From Agromyces ramosus (GTDB lineage Bacteria; Actinomycetota; Actinomycetes; Actinomycetales; Microbacteriaceae): a DNA stretch of 64,000 nucleotides. The notes under the pieces were generated by a model. That model ran no database searches. It saw only the letters and a program-made list of their open reading frames with translations, and was not told the origin of the DNA. Where the stretch lies: positions 868,001 through 932,000 of the forward strand of contig NZ_JAUSYY010000001.1 of the NCBI RefSeq assembly GCF_030817175.1, given 5' to 3'. A program made the position numbers and the translations under genes. This document shows positions 51,701 through 63,700 of the stretch, piece by piece (within the stretch, counting starts at the first letter, position 1; each line of letters begins with the position of its first letter).

Positions 51701-54700
51701 AGGAACGGGGTGAGACCCCACGGCAGCCCGTCGAGGCGGGTGAGCACGAGCGCCGTGCCGGCCGGAGCGCCGGCACCCGGGAGCGACCGCACCATGTCGA
51801 AGGAGTTCTGCACGGGTGAGTTGCCGCCGCCGTGCACGACCGTGATGCCACCGTGCGGGCCGGGGACGAAGACCGTCGGCGAGCCCGCCACGGGGGCCGC
51901 GATGATGTCGCCTCGCTGGAGCGTGAGGGTCTTGCCATCGGCCGAGATGGCCATGAGCCGCCACTGACCGGTGAAGCCCTGGATCCTCACGAGCTGTCCG
52001 ACCACGAATCCGTCGGCGAGCCAGCTGCCCGCAGTGCGGGTGACCGTGCCGCCGTCGTCCTGGATGTTCGGCGTGATGACGACCGGTGTGGTCGTCGTGA
52101 TCGGGACATCCGTGCCGATGACGGTGCGCAGCGCCGTGCCGGTCGCCGCCGCGCCGCTCAGGAGCTGCAGGTACATCACCGTGTTGTCGGTCGTGTCGCC
52201 CGGGTCGTCGTCTCCGAAGCCGACGACCCTCCAGAGGCCCGTCATGCCGCTGATCGTCACGGGCATGCCCACGAGGAAGCCTTGCGCCTTCCAGTCGAAC
52301 GGCGCCGGCCGGCTGAGGCGGTGGGTGGAGCCGAACTGGCCGCCGGATGCCGCGAGCACGACCGTGCCCGCGAGCTTCACCGCGTCGTCGGGCTGCAGCG
52401 TGCCCTGGATGTCGAGGCGGTCGTTGCCGACGCCGAGCAGCAGGTTGAAGATCTCGATCGAGGACTTCGCGCCGTTCGTCACGAACTGGCCGTCGATGAA
52501 CTGGACGGTGCCGTAGCTGATGCCGCCGGGGAAGACCTGCGGCTCACCGAAGGTCTCGCCCTCGACACCCCCGTAGCCGGCCCCGAAGTCGAGGTTCTTC
52601 GCCATGCCGAAGCCGGTGAGCGACGTGCTGTTCATCACGCCGCGGCCGTGCGCCTGGCTGGAGTCGTTGTAGATGTTCAGCATGTCGATCTGCTTGGTCT
52701 CGGGCGCCTGCGTCGCGATCGCGAACAGCGGTCCGTCCTGCTCGCCGGGCAGCTTCAGCCCGAGTTCGAGCGAGCGGTCGGCACCGGTGACGCCGCCCTC
52801 GACGGCGAGCGGGCCACGGAGCTTGGAGACGAGGTGCGTCGAGGCCGGGAAGATCTTCACGCCCTGGCGCTGGATGGGCTGGTTGAACGCGACATCCGCC
52901 TCCAGCTCGATGTACTTCTCGAGCGCGTAGTCGTTGCCGGCGGCGACGAACGTGACGACCGCGGCGATGCGCACGACGCTGAACTGGCCACCCGAGAGGA
53001 ACGCGGCGAGGGAGTCGCCGGAGAGTCCGAACGCCCGCAGCTCGAGCTTCTCGTCGTGGCCCGCGTTGTTGCCGCGGATCACCGCGATCTTCGCCCGGAT
53101 GCAGGTTCCGCCCTGGCAGATCTCGACCCACTGGCCCTCGAGGAACCCGTCGGCGAGCCAGCTGCCCGAGAGCGGCCGCACGAGGCGCCAGGCGCCGTCG
53201 ACGAACTCCGTGGTCGCGGTGCCGTCCCAGATGCCCGAGCGGGTGAGGAGGTTGATGCTCGCCCCGGCGCCGGATCCGCAGCCCGCCACCGAGGCGTTCA
53301 GCACGAGGCTCTTGCCGTCGGCGCCGACGCTCACGATCGTGTAGACGGTCACGCCGCACGAGGAGATGCGGATGCGCTGCCCGGCGACGAAGCCCTCGTC
53401 GATGAAGTTGCCGAGGTCGCTGCCGTTCGCGCGGGTGACGGTGTTGCCCGCGAAGCTCAGGTTGCCGAGGAAGCGGCGGCTCGGGATGTCGCCGCCGACG
53501 ACCTGGTAGCCGGCCGGGGTGACCCCGACGCCGCCGACCGAGACCACGTCGACGAGGCCGTCGGTGATGAGGGCGATCGTCACCGTGCCGTTGGGCGCCT
53601 TCGTGAGCCGGATCGTGTAGCCGTCGGTGCCGCCCGGGATCGTGCACGCCGCGTCGCCGCACTTGATGATGACGGTGTCGGTGCCGGTCGGGATCGACAC
53701 GACGTTCGGCGTCTCGTCGTCGTAGACGAGCACGTCGGTGCGCTGCGGCCCGCTGCGGAGGTTCGGGAACGGGTAGGCGGCGGCCGCGGCCGGCGTCGTG
53801 AGCAGCGTGTCGAGCTGGTAGTTGATGACCGCGGTGAGCGGGTCGCCCGGGTCGGAGTTGTTGCGGGCGTGCACGATGATGCGGAGCGGGATGTTCCAGT
53901 TCATCCAGTTGAAGCTCACCGCGTAGTAGGTGCCGCCGTTGCCGTCGGAGAACTGCTGCCACCGGCCTGCGGGCACGGCCGAGAAGTCGAGCGTGATGAG
54001 GCGCTGGCTGTCGGCATCCATCCAGATCCTCACCCAGATGGTGTCGCCGACCGCGGGCTGCTTCGCGAGCGAGAGCAGGATGTCGTCGGTGCGCTCGGTC
54101 GCGGGGCTGCCCTCGATGACGATCGTGCGGCCGTCGGGTGTGCTGCCGCCGGGGGCGACCGGCACGGCGTAGACGCCGGGGGTGTCGTTGTCGTAGACGA
54201 GCGCGTTCACCTGGCGCACCGCTGCACCGTGGAAGCGGAGGTCTGCACTGATCACCGAGTGCTGGATGACGACGATGCGGTCGCCCTCGGCGCGCGGGTC
54301 GTCGACCGCCCACAGGTAGACGCGCTGCGGGGTCTTCCAGTTGTCTCCGACGGTCGTGAAGGTGAGCACCACCGCACGCCCGGCCTCGTCGACGACGACG
54401 CCGTTCACGATCTTGTGGCGCTGGAACTCGCTCGCCTCGTCGCAGTCGCTGTCGCTCGTGCCGATGCAGAGCCAGACGGTGTCGCCCATGCCGTCGGCGA
54501 GCGGGGCGGGGTTCAGGTCGGCGCCGTCGGCCTCCTGCGACGGTGACCACGCGGCCGAGACCGTGACGTAGACGTTCGCGGTGGGCTTCACGGCGAGCTC
54601 GACCGTGTAGTGGTGGTAGCTCTTGATGACGTCGGTGCCGAGCCCGCCCTCGCGCACGACGGTGCCGCCGGTGGCCTCGCGGATGACGACGATGCCGCCC

Positions 54701-57700
54701 TGGCCGGTGGCGACGTTGTACGGCACGCCGTCGGTCGGCAGTCCGTCATAGCCCGGGTCGTTCGGGGCGGTCACGATGTGGTCGACCGCGCCCGAGAGGC
54801 CCTCGAGCTCGCGGGTCACGATGTCGGCCGTGACGTCGCCCGTGACGCTGATCAGGTCGGAGCCGAGCCCGCCGATGATCCGGTAGGCCACCCCGTACGC
54901 CGTGGACTGCACGAAGAACTGGTCGTCGCCCTCGAGCCCGTCGACCTCGACGATCTCGATCGTCGTGTACTTCACGTTGAGGCCGCCGCCGTAGATGGCC
55001 CTATCGGTGATCGCGAAGTCGTCGGCGAACTCGGTGCCGAGGATCACGAGCTTGTCGAAGCCCGTGCCGCCGTCGACGTTCACGGGGGCGTTGATGTTGT
55101 ACTGCACCTCGTCTTCGCCGCCGCCGGCGCGGATGTCGAGCGGACGCGAGGTGGAGAAGCCGAGGCCGATCACGGGCACCGCGACGCCGTTGGCGTCGAG
55201 CGGAATGACGTCGTCCTGCCACATGGCGTGGTCGAGGTCGACGTTCGAGCCCGGGAGGTGGTTGAAGGTGATGTGCGCGTCGGCGTTGTTGCAGACGTTG
55301 TCGTTGTTGTTGTCGAAGCGGATGTAGCCGCCGGCGAGGACGCACTTGCCGTCATCGGCACCGTCGGCGGCATCCGTCGGGAAGACGCCGTTCGCCGGGC
55401 GGTAGTCGACGTCGGTGAGCCCGCAGCCGCCGATGTTGTCGGCGTTCGTGTCGCAGACGGCGGCGATCGCGAAGGCCCGCACGATGAACAGGTCGTTGTG
55501 GTCGTCGCCGTTCAGCTGGATCTCGGCCTGGTTCGAGTAGACCGTGAACCGGTCGTTGCCGGTGCCGCCGGTGGCCAGGAGCGGCGCGTGGGCGCCCGGG
55601 CTCAGCCAGCCGCGGGTCGTCGGCACGAGCGACGGGAACGTGTCGCCGGGCAGGAGCGCTCCGCCATCGGGTGCCAGCTCGCCGTCGCGCTGCGTGCCGA
55701 AGATCTGGCCGATCTGGAAGGTGTCGTTGCCGGCCCCGCCGTCGAGCGTGATCGTCGCGGTCGTGTCGTCGACGTAGAACGCGTCGTTGCCGCCCTGCCC
55801 GAAGACCGAGATGCGGCCGTTGATCGCGGTGTCGTAGTTGATGCGCTGCACGAGCGAGCTCGGCTCGTTGCCCGCGATGCGGTCGCGGTAGCTGCCGATG
55901 CCGCCGTCTGCCGCTCCGGAGCCGGCCAGGAGTGCGATGAACGCCGGGTTGTTCGCGATCTCGGTCGGGGTGAGGCATCCGCTCGGCACGCCCGCGCTCA
56001 GCGCGAACGGGCTCTCGTTGTCGATGCACTTCAGCGCCCGCAGCAGGAAGATGTCGTCGGCCGCGGCGTTCGTCGTGGTGCCGGGCAGGTAGCCGTTGTA
56101 GGCCGCGGCGAGGTTGTCGTAGCCGTAGATCGCCAGCTCGTCGACGCCTGCGTTCGGCGCGCCGGTGTCGAGCACGTTGATCACGTAGTTGCGGATGTTG
56201 CCGTGGCTGCCGTTCGTGTACACGGCGTAGTAGTCGCTCTCGCCCTGGCCGTCGAGGTTCAGGGTGTGGCCCGCGCCCGTGCCCGACTGCAGCCCGGTCG
56301 GGCTCGTGATGACATTCATCGTCTGCAGGTACCAGACCGTGATGCGGTCCTCGCCGTCGGTCGTGAGGGAGTTCAGCGTCGCGTTGCCGTGGATGGTGGT
56401 CTTCGAGCCGAAGAAGATGTAGCCGGCGTCGCCGAGCTGCTCCTTGTTGAGCGCCGGGTTCGTGGTCTGCGCGAGGTCGAGGCCGCTCGGGTCGCCGAGC
56501 TGGATGAGGTCGACGTCGCTGCCGCCCCAGACGTGGGTCTGGCGACCGGCGACGGGGTTCCCGGTCGACGGGGCGCAGATGCCGACCGGGAAGCCGTACG
56601 TGCCGCCGAGCGTGACGACGCAATCGGCGATGATGCGGCCGCGGAGGATCATGCTCGAGCCGTGCTCGGGGTCGGGCACGGCGAGCGTGCCGCCCGTGTC
56701 GGCATTGCCGAAGTCGCCGCGGATGTCGATCGACAGGTCGGCGAGGATCTGCGAGTTCTGGTGCAGCGTCACGTCGTCGCCGACGCGGAGTTCGACGCTC
56801 CCCTGCTCGGCGAACACCGTGCCGTTCGGGACGTCGCGCAGGTGGTCGGGGTTGTTGCCCGGCACGGTCGAGTCGTCTTCGGCGAAGTTCGCGCTGCCGT
56901 TGCGGATCAGGTGGAGGTCCTCGTCGAGCTCCGCCGATTCGCGCACCGTGATGCGGATGTTGCCGCCGGTCGCGTGTGCGAGCAGCAGGCGCAGGTAGCC
57001 GTCGGTCTCGGTGAGGAAGATGCCGGCGGATGCCTCGAGCGCCACGTCGTCGGCGACGGCGGCGAGACCGGCATCCGACGTGCCGTTCGCGTTGTTCGCG
57101 CAATTGGCGTTCGTGCAGGCGAACGGCGAGTCGACGAGCGAGTCGATCTCGAGGTCGTTCGCGGCGAGACCGATGGAGCCGCCGTGGGCGTCGATGTCGA
57201 TCGTCTGGCCGATGACGTCGGCGGCCGCGTCGTTCTGCGCGTCGAGGATGCTGCCGGCGCGGCTGCGGAGGCTCACGTTGCCCGTCGCGAGCGAGTCATC
57301 GCCTGCGGTGTGCACGATGCCGATCTGGAGGTCGCCGGCCACCTGGTCGAGGTAGATGCCCGCGGTCTTGTCGTCGTCGGCTGCGGTGTCGTAGGCGTCG
57401 AGGTCGCCGAGCGGCCCGCCGACGGCGTTGACCTGGATCTCGAGGAAGTTGCCCGGCAGCCCGATGCCGCCGACGCCCGACACGCTGCCCGGCTCGCCCA
57501 GGAGGTTGTCGCCCGCGAAGAGGTTGATGTTCCGGCCGGTGACGTCGACGCCGTTCGGGGTGCCGGCGGTGCAGTCGAGGTCGTACGCGTCGACGCACGT
57601 GCGGTCGTCGTCGGTGTCGATGACGCCGGCGTCGAGCTCGGCGTCGACGATCATGCGCGGCGAGCGGAGCGTGACATCCGCCGCGATCGTACCGGTGGTG

Positions 57701-60700
57701 CAGGCCTTCGGGTTCGCGCCCGTGCAGAGGCCGGTCGCGTGGATGTGGCCGACCCGGAGGTCGCCCTTCGCGCTCTGCTCCACGACGATGATCGAGCCGT
57801 TCGTCAGCACGTCGATCTTGCCCGAGCCGTTCGTGACGCCGTGGCTGGCGCCTGTCTCGTCGTCGGTCCAGGTCGCGTCGACGTCGGTGTAGGCGGTGAC
57901 GGTGATCTCGGTCGCCGATGAGGGGTGGAAGATCGCGATGTTGTGCCCGGCACGGATGTCGGTGAACGTGTAGTTCGCGCGGATCGGGGTGAGGTCGGTG
58001 CCGAACGCGACGACCACGACGGGTCCGCCCACGATCACGGGCGCATCGGCACCGCCGGAGCACGCGATGCCGTCGGGCCGGAAGTAGCAGGTCGTGGGCA
58101 CGCTCCCGATGGTGCTGCCCGCGCCGTACGGGGCCGGCTTGTCGTTCGGTGCGTAGATGTCGACGTTCACGTCGCCGACGACCGGGCCGTTGATGCCCTC
58201 GGCGCTGTCGCGGAGGATGACGACCGCGTCGACCCCGGCGCGGATCGGCCCGATGACCGGGTTGATCGGGGCGACATTCGCGGAGAGCGAGTCGCGGCGG
58301 ATCACCGTCAGGTCGAGGTAGAGACTCACGCCGGCCTCGGCGTCGAGTGCGACGGGCTTCAGCACCGCCGGGACGCCGACTTCGCCGGTGTGGAAGATCT
58401 GGTGGAGCACGAGCACGATCGGGTTCGGAACGGTGCCGATGGAGCCCGCCTCGGAGTCGAGGCTCACGGTGTTGCTGTAGATCGTCTCGGTGCCGGCATC
58501 CGTGCCGCGGAGGATGGAGCCGCGGTCGTTCGTGATGCGGGTGCTGCCGATGGTGTTGCGGATGTCACCGTCGAAGGTGATGTCGTGACCGGTGGTCGTC
58601 GCGGCACGGAGGCTCTCGATGACGACGTCGGTGGCGGGGAAGATGTGCTGCAGGTGCCAGAACCATTGCGTGGCCGGGGGTGCGTGCGGGCCGTTGTCGA
58701 CGGAGACGCTGATGATCGCCGACGGGGTGGTGCTCAGGTGCGAGCTCAGGGTGTTGATCGAGACGCTCTGCGGGTCGGCCGTGCCCTTCAGCACGATCGC
58801 CTTGTCGGAGCTGTTGCGGATGAGCACCGAGTTCCACGTCTGCTGCATGTAGAAGATGCCGGCAGAGCCGTGGATGAGGCCGCTGCAGTCGAGGTCGCAC
58901 GAGCCGCCGGCCGAGTTCGCCTCGAAGAGCGCCGCGGGCAGCTCGTCGTAGAGGATCGGGTCGATCCAGATGGTGTCGCCCGAGACCAGGTCGCCGATGC
59001 CGAGCGCCGCGCCGAACTGCGAGCTGCGCACGGTGACGTTCGCGGTCTTCGCGATGATGCGGCCGCTGGAGTCGATGATGAGCACGGGGTTCGGCTCGCC
59101 GAGCAGGTACACCGTCGACTCCCAGAGGATGTCGCGCTTCGGCTGGTACTGCACGTCGCTCGAGGCGCTGCCGATGTCGAAGAAGCCGCCGGAGCGGTGT
59201 GCGTAGGCGTACAGCTTGTCGAAGCTCGTCAGCGCCGACACGACGAGCTCGGAGGTGCGGATGAGGGACTCGTCGACGCCCTTGACGAGCGAGTCGCCGA
59301 CGAAGGTCACGTGCGAACGGGCATCGGTGTCGCCGCCGCCGCAGCCGCAGTTCGCGTTCGCGATGCTCTGCAGGTTGAGGTTCTTGTGCACGGCGCGGAT
59401 CCAAACCTCGTCGCCCTCGGTGGACGAGCCGTTCGCGAGTGTGACCGTGACCGTGTCGTCGACGTGGACGTAGGCTCCGGCGTCGGAGTCGGCGCCGAGC
59501 GCGTACGCGTCGGCGTCGGACCGGGCGATCGCGCGTGCGTCCTCGTTGATCTCCTGGCGTGCGCCGTTCGCGAAGTCGACGGTCCAGCGCACGCCGACAC
59601 CCGCGGAGACCTGCACGAGTGCGCCGCGGAGATCCGCGTCGCCCGTGATGGTCGTGTCGACGGATGCCGCGTGCTCGCGTCCCACGCCCACACCCTGCTG
59701 GTCGTCGTCGTTGGCGTCGGAGTTGGTGCCGAGGCCGCCGGAGCCGGAGGAGGCCCGGGCATTGCCGTTGAAGGCCGCCGCAGCGTCGATGAGCAGCGTG
59801 CGGTTCGCGTAGATGGTGCCCGCGACCTCGGTGTCGACGTTGAAGCCGATCTCGATGTCGACGTCGGTGTCGGCGCCGGCGATGAGTCCGCCGGTGCGGT
59901 TGACCGCCTCGCCGTTGGCCCGCGTGTCCGCGAAGGCCGTGACCTGCACGTCGGTGCTCGAGAAGATGTTCGCGGCGCTGCCGACCTTCACGGTGACGGT
60001 GTTCGTGACATCCGCGAATGCGTTCGAGGCGCCGAACCCGAGGAAGCCGCCACCCTTTCCGACCGAGCTGACCGCGGCCTGCGCGTAGGAGCGGCCGTCG
60101 ATGAGGACGCCGCCTCCGCGGAGCGTGCCGCCCTGCACGTCGACTGTGAGCTGCGGCTTCACGGTGACCTCGGAGAAGACGTCGCTGAAACGGAAGAGTC
60201 CGCCGCCGACGCCGGTGGAGGTGGCGCTCACGACGCCGTTCACGGTGCCGCCGACCTGTCCGCCGGGGCCGCCGACGCCGATCAGCACGTGCGGCGACTG
60301 CGCCGGCATCGTGCCGAGGTCGATGTAGAGCTGCTGCGTGCCCGTGCCGCCGCTGACCACGGCGATGCCCTGGTCGCGGAGGAAGTGCGTGCCGAACTTG
60401 TCGGTGAGGCCTCCGACGAGGTTGCCGTTCGCGTCGCGGAGCTGGAGGTGCGTGCCGTCGAGCACGTCGATGTAGTAGACGTTGCCCTCGACGAGGCCGA
60501 TCGACTCGTATCCGACGCGGCGGAGGTTGTGGCTCGCGAGGATCGACGGGAAGTAGTCGGGGTCGTTGATGTTCAGCTCGGTGAAGATCGAGATGACCTG
60601 GATCACGTCGGAGCAGTCGTTGCCGGTGCCGCCGTCGCCCGGCACGGTGTCGTACTCGCCGATGCCGGCGCGGCACGCGTTGACCGCGAGGCGGATCATG

Positions 60701-63700
60701 TGCGGTCCTGCCGCACCGACGCCGAAGAGTCCGTCGGGGTCGCCGAGGAAGACGTAGTAGATCTGGTTGTGGTTCAGCCCGCCGATGGCAGGGCCGCCCG
60801 AGACCGTGTAGCGCACCGCGTCGCCGGTCGACCAGCCGTGGCTCGGCGCGTAGATGGTGTTCCACGAGGTATTGCGGTCGATCTGGCCGTTCTCGTCGTC
60901 GTCGAGCAGTTGGCCGCTGCCCGTGACGTCGATGTCGATCAGGGTGTTCTTGAAGGTCACGGTGGCGGGTGCGGTGTACACGACGGCGCGTCCGTCGAGA
61001 CCCGCGGTGCTGCCGACCTGGATGGTCGTCGGGTTCGTGACGGTCGTGAAGCTGACCACGATGTTGCCGTCGGCGTCGAGCTGGCTCGTCGAGAGCCGGA
61101 TGCGGTTCTCGTCGACCACGAAGATGTAGTACGAGGCGCCGCAGATGAGGCCGGCGACCGGCAGGGTGCCGAGCGCGCCGCCGCCGTTGCAGTTGTAGAT
61201 GACGCGGTCACCGGTCTGGAAGTTGTGGCCGGCGGGGAAGACGATGCTGCCGGTGGGCACGTCGACCCGGCCGGGTGAGGCCGCGTCGAACTCGACGCCG
61301 AGCCGGAGCGTCGTGTTGTCGACCTTGATGACGCCGTAGGTGCGTCCGTCGCCGAGCCCGCCGATCGCGAAGGGGTTCGGAGTCGAGCCGTTGTCGACCG
61401 CGGGGATCCCGGTCGCCGGGGCGGAGTAGCTGACGTTCGCGCCGGTGTTGATGCCGTGCGGAGCCGAGAAGCAGATGGTGTCGGCGCCGTTGCAGTTCAC
61501 GGCCTGGATCGTGCCGTCGGAGACGGTTCCGGGCGGGTTGCCGTGCATGGCCGTGATCGAGAGCAGTCCGCCGGCCTGCACGAAGCCGCCGGTGACCGTG
61601 GCCGAGATCTTCGGTTCGGCGAACGACGCGGCGGTGAAACCGGCCTGGATGTCGATGAGGCCGCCGGAGGTCGCGTCGGCGAAGGAGTCGGCGTCGGTGA
61701 AGGCGTGGGCGAACAGCTTCACTGTGCCTGAGGCGGTGATCTCGCCGCCGCCGAACCGCGCGTGCACCTCGTTGTCGGTGCGGGCTTCGGCAGTGGAGGC
61801 CGAGACGGCGACGAGCCCGATGCTCAGGCTGTCGACGCTCGCCTTGGTCGCGTCGTCGCCGATGGCCCTGACCTCGATCTCGGCGGCGCCCGGGATGCCC
61901 ACCGTGCCGACGGCCGGGTCGACGTAGGTGGTGCCGACGTCGCCGTTCAGCTCGGCCTTGGTGATGGCGTGGCTCGAGGCGTTCGGGAACATCACGCCGA
62001 TGCTCACGGCGCCGATGCCCTTGCCGCTCGCGATGGCGGTGGCCCGGTTGACCGCGTGTGCGTACACGAAGAGCTTGCCGGTGAGGCCGCCGATCTCCGC
62101 GGGGTCGCCGATGACGGCCGAGGTGACGGTCGCGGAGGTGATGGTCGCCTTGCCCTCGGCACCGTTCACGCCGAGGACGCCGGTGGAGAGGACCTTCGCG
62201 GTCGCGTGTGCGGTGTTCTTCGCATCCGCTTCGACGGTGAGGTCGTGTCCGGCGGTCACGGTGCCACTCCAGTCGGCGCCGGTCGCGGCGCCGATCTCGG
62301 CCACTGGGGCGCTCACGGCGATGCCGCCGAGGAATCCGCCGGTGATCACGTTCGAGTACGCGGTCGCCGCGTTGACCGAAGTCGCGGTGATGTCGACGTC
62401 GGCGCCGGTGGCGGTGATGCTGCCGGATCCGGTGGCGCGCGTCTCACCGGTCACCTTCGCGTGCGCCACGCCGATCGCGAGGCTGACGAGGGCGACGGCG
62501 GCGGTGAGCACGCGCGCCTCCGCCGTGTTCGTCGCGGTCGCGGTGACCTCGACGTCGGATGCCTGGGTGATCACGCCGTTCATCGTGGCGCGCACCTCGT
62601 TGTCGACGTACGCCAGGCCGATCATCGCCTTCAGGTCGATGAGGCCGCCCGAGATCGCGTCGACGATGCTCTTGGCGAGGTTGCCGTCGCCGTGGGTCTT
62701 CGCGGTCACGCGGATCGCGCCGGTCGAGGAGAGGGTGCCGCTCGAGACGAGCGCGCGGATCCAGGCATCCGAGGTGATCTCGGTGCTGGCCCAGGCGCCG
62801 CTGATGCCGATGAGGGCGATCGCGCCCATGAAGGTGTCGGCCGTTGCGCGGTTCTCGGCGTCAGCCTCGACGGTGATGCCCGAGGCGTTCGCCACGCTGC
62901 CCGCGATCTCGGCGAGCGTGTGGCCCGAGAGCACCGCGAACACGACCTGGATCTGGACACTGACACCGCCGCCGCCTCCGCCCGGGGCGACCACGGCCGC
63001 CTCGTTGTCGGCGGTGGCCCGCACGGTGACGGGGCCGGTCGTCGTGGTGGCGCCGCGGAGCACCGATTCGAGGTGGCGCGAGGAGTTCGACCGGGCGACG
63101 GTCACGCCGAGGGCGAATGCGCCGACGGTCACGTTCAGCGTCTTCACCGTGACGGTGCGCGTGCCGTCGGCGGTGACAGAGACGCCACCCGTGCCGATGG
63201 TGCCGACCGGGGCCGCCGAGGCCTTCGCGGTGCCCGAGAGGTCGACGAAGGTGATCACGCCGCCGATGCCGATCGCGCCGCCGGCGAGCGAGATGCCGAG
63301 GGCGTCGATGGTGACGTTGTCGGTGACCTTCGCGATGTAGCGGCCGACGGTGCCGGTGCCGCCCACGGCCACGGTGCCGGAGGCGGTCTCGGCCCGGTTG
63401 TCGCCGGCCACGCTCACGTAGGCGATGGCGAAGCCGACTGCTCCCGCGCCGACCGCGACGCCGATCGAGTAGACGTTCAGGGTACGGTTCGCGCTCGACT
63501 CGACGAGGATGCCGAGTCCGGCTCGACGGAGCTCGGAGCCGCCGTCGATGTGGGCCCGCTGGGTGCCGGTGTCCTTGATGACGGCGACCTGGCCGCCGAT
63601 GCCGACGAACCCGCCGCCGGCGGCGAGGCCGAAGGCCAGCGAGTCCTCGACCATGATCGCGCGAACGCTGATCTCGTCGGACGCCCCGCCGCCGGCCGTG

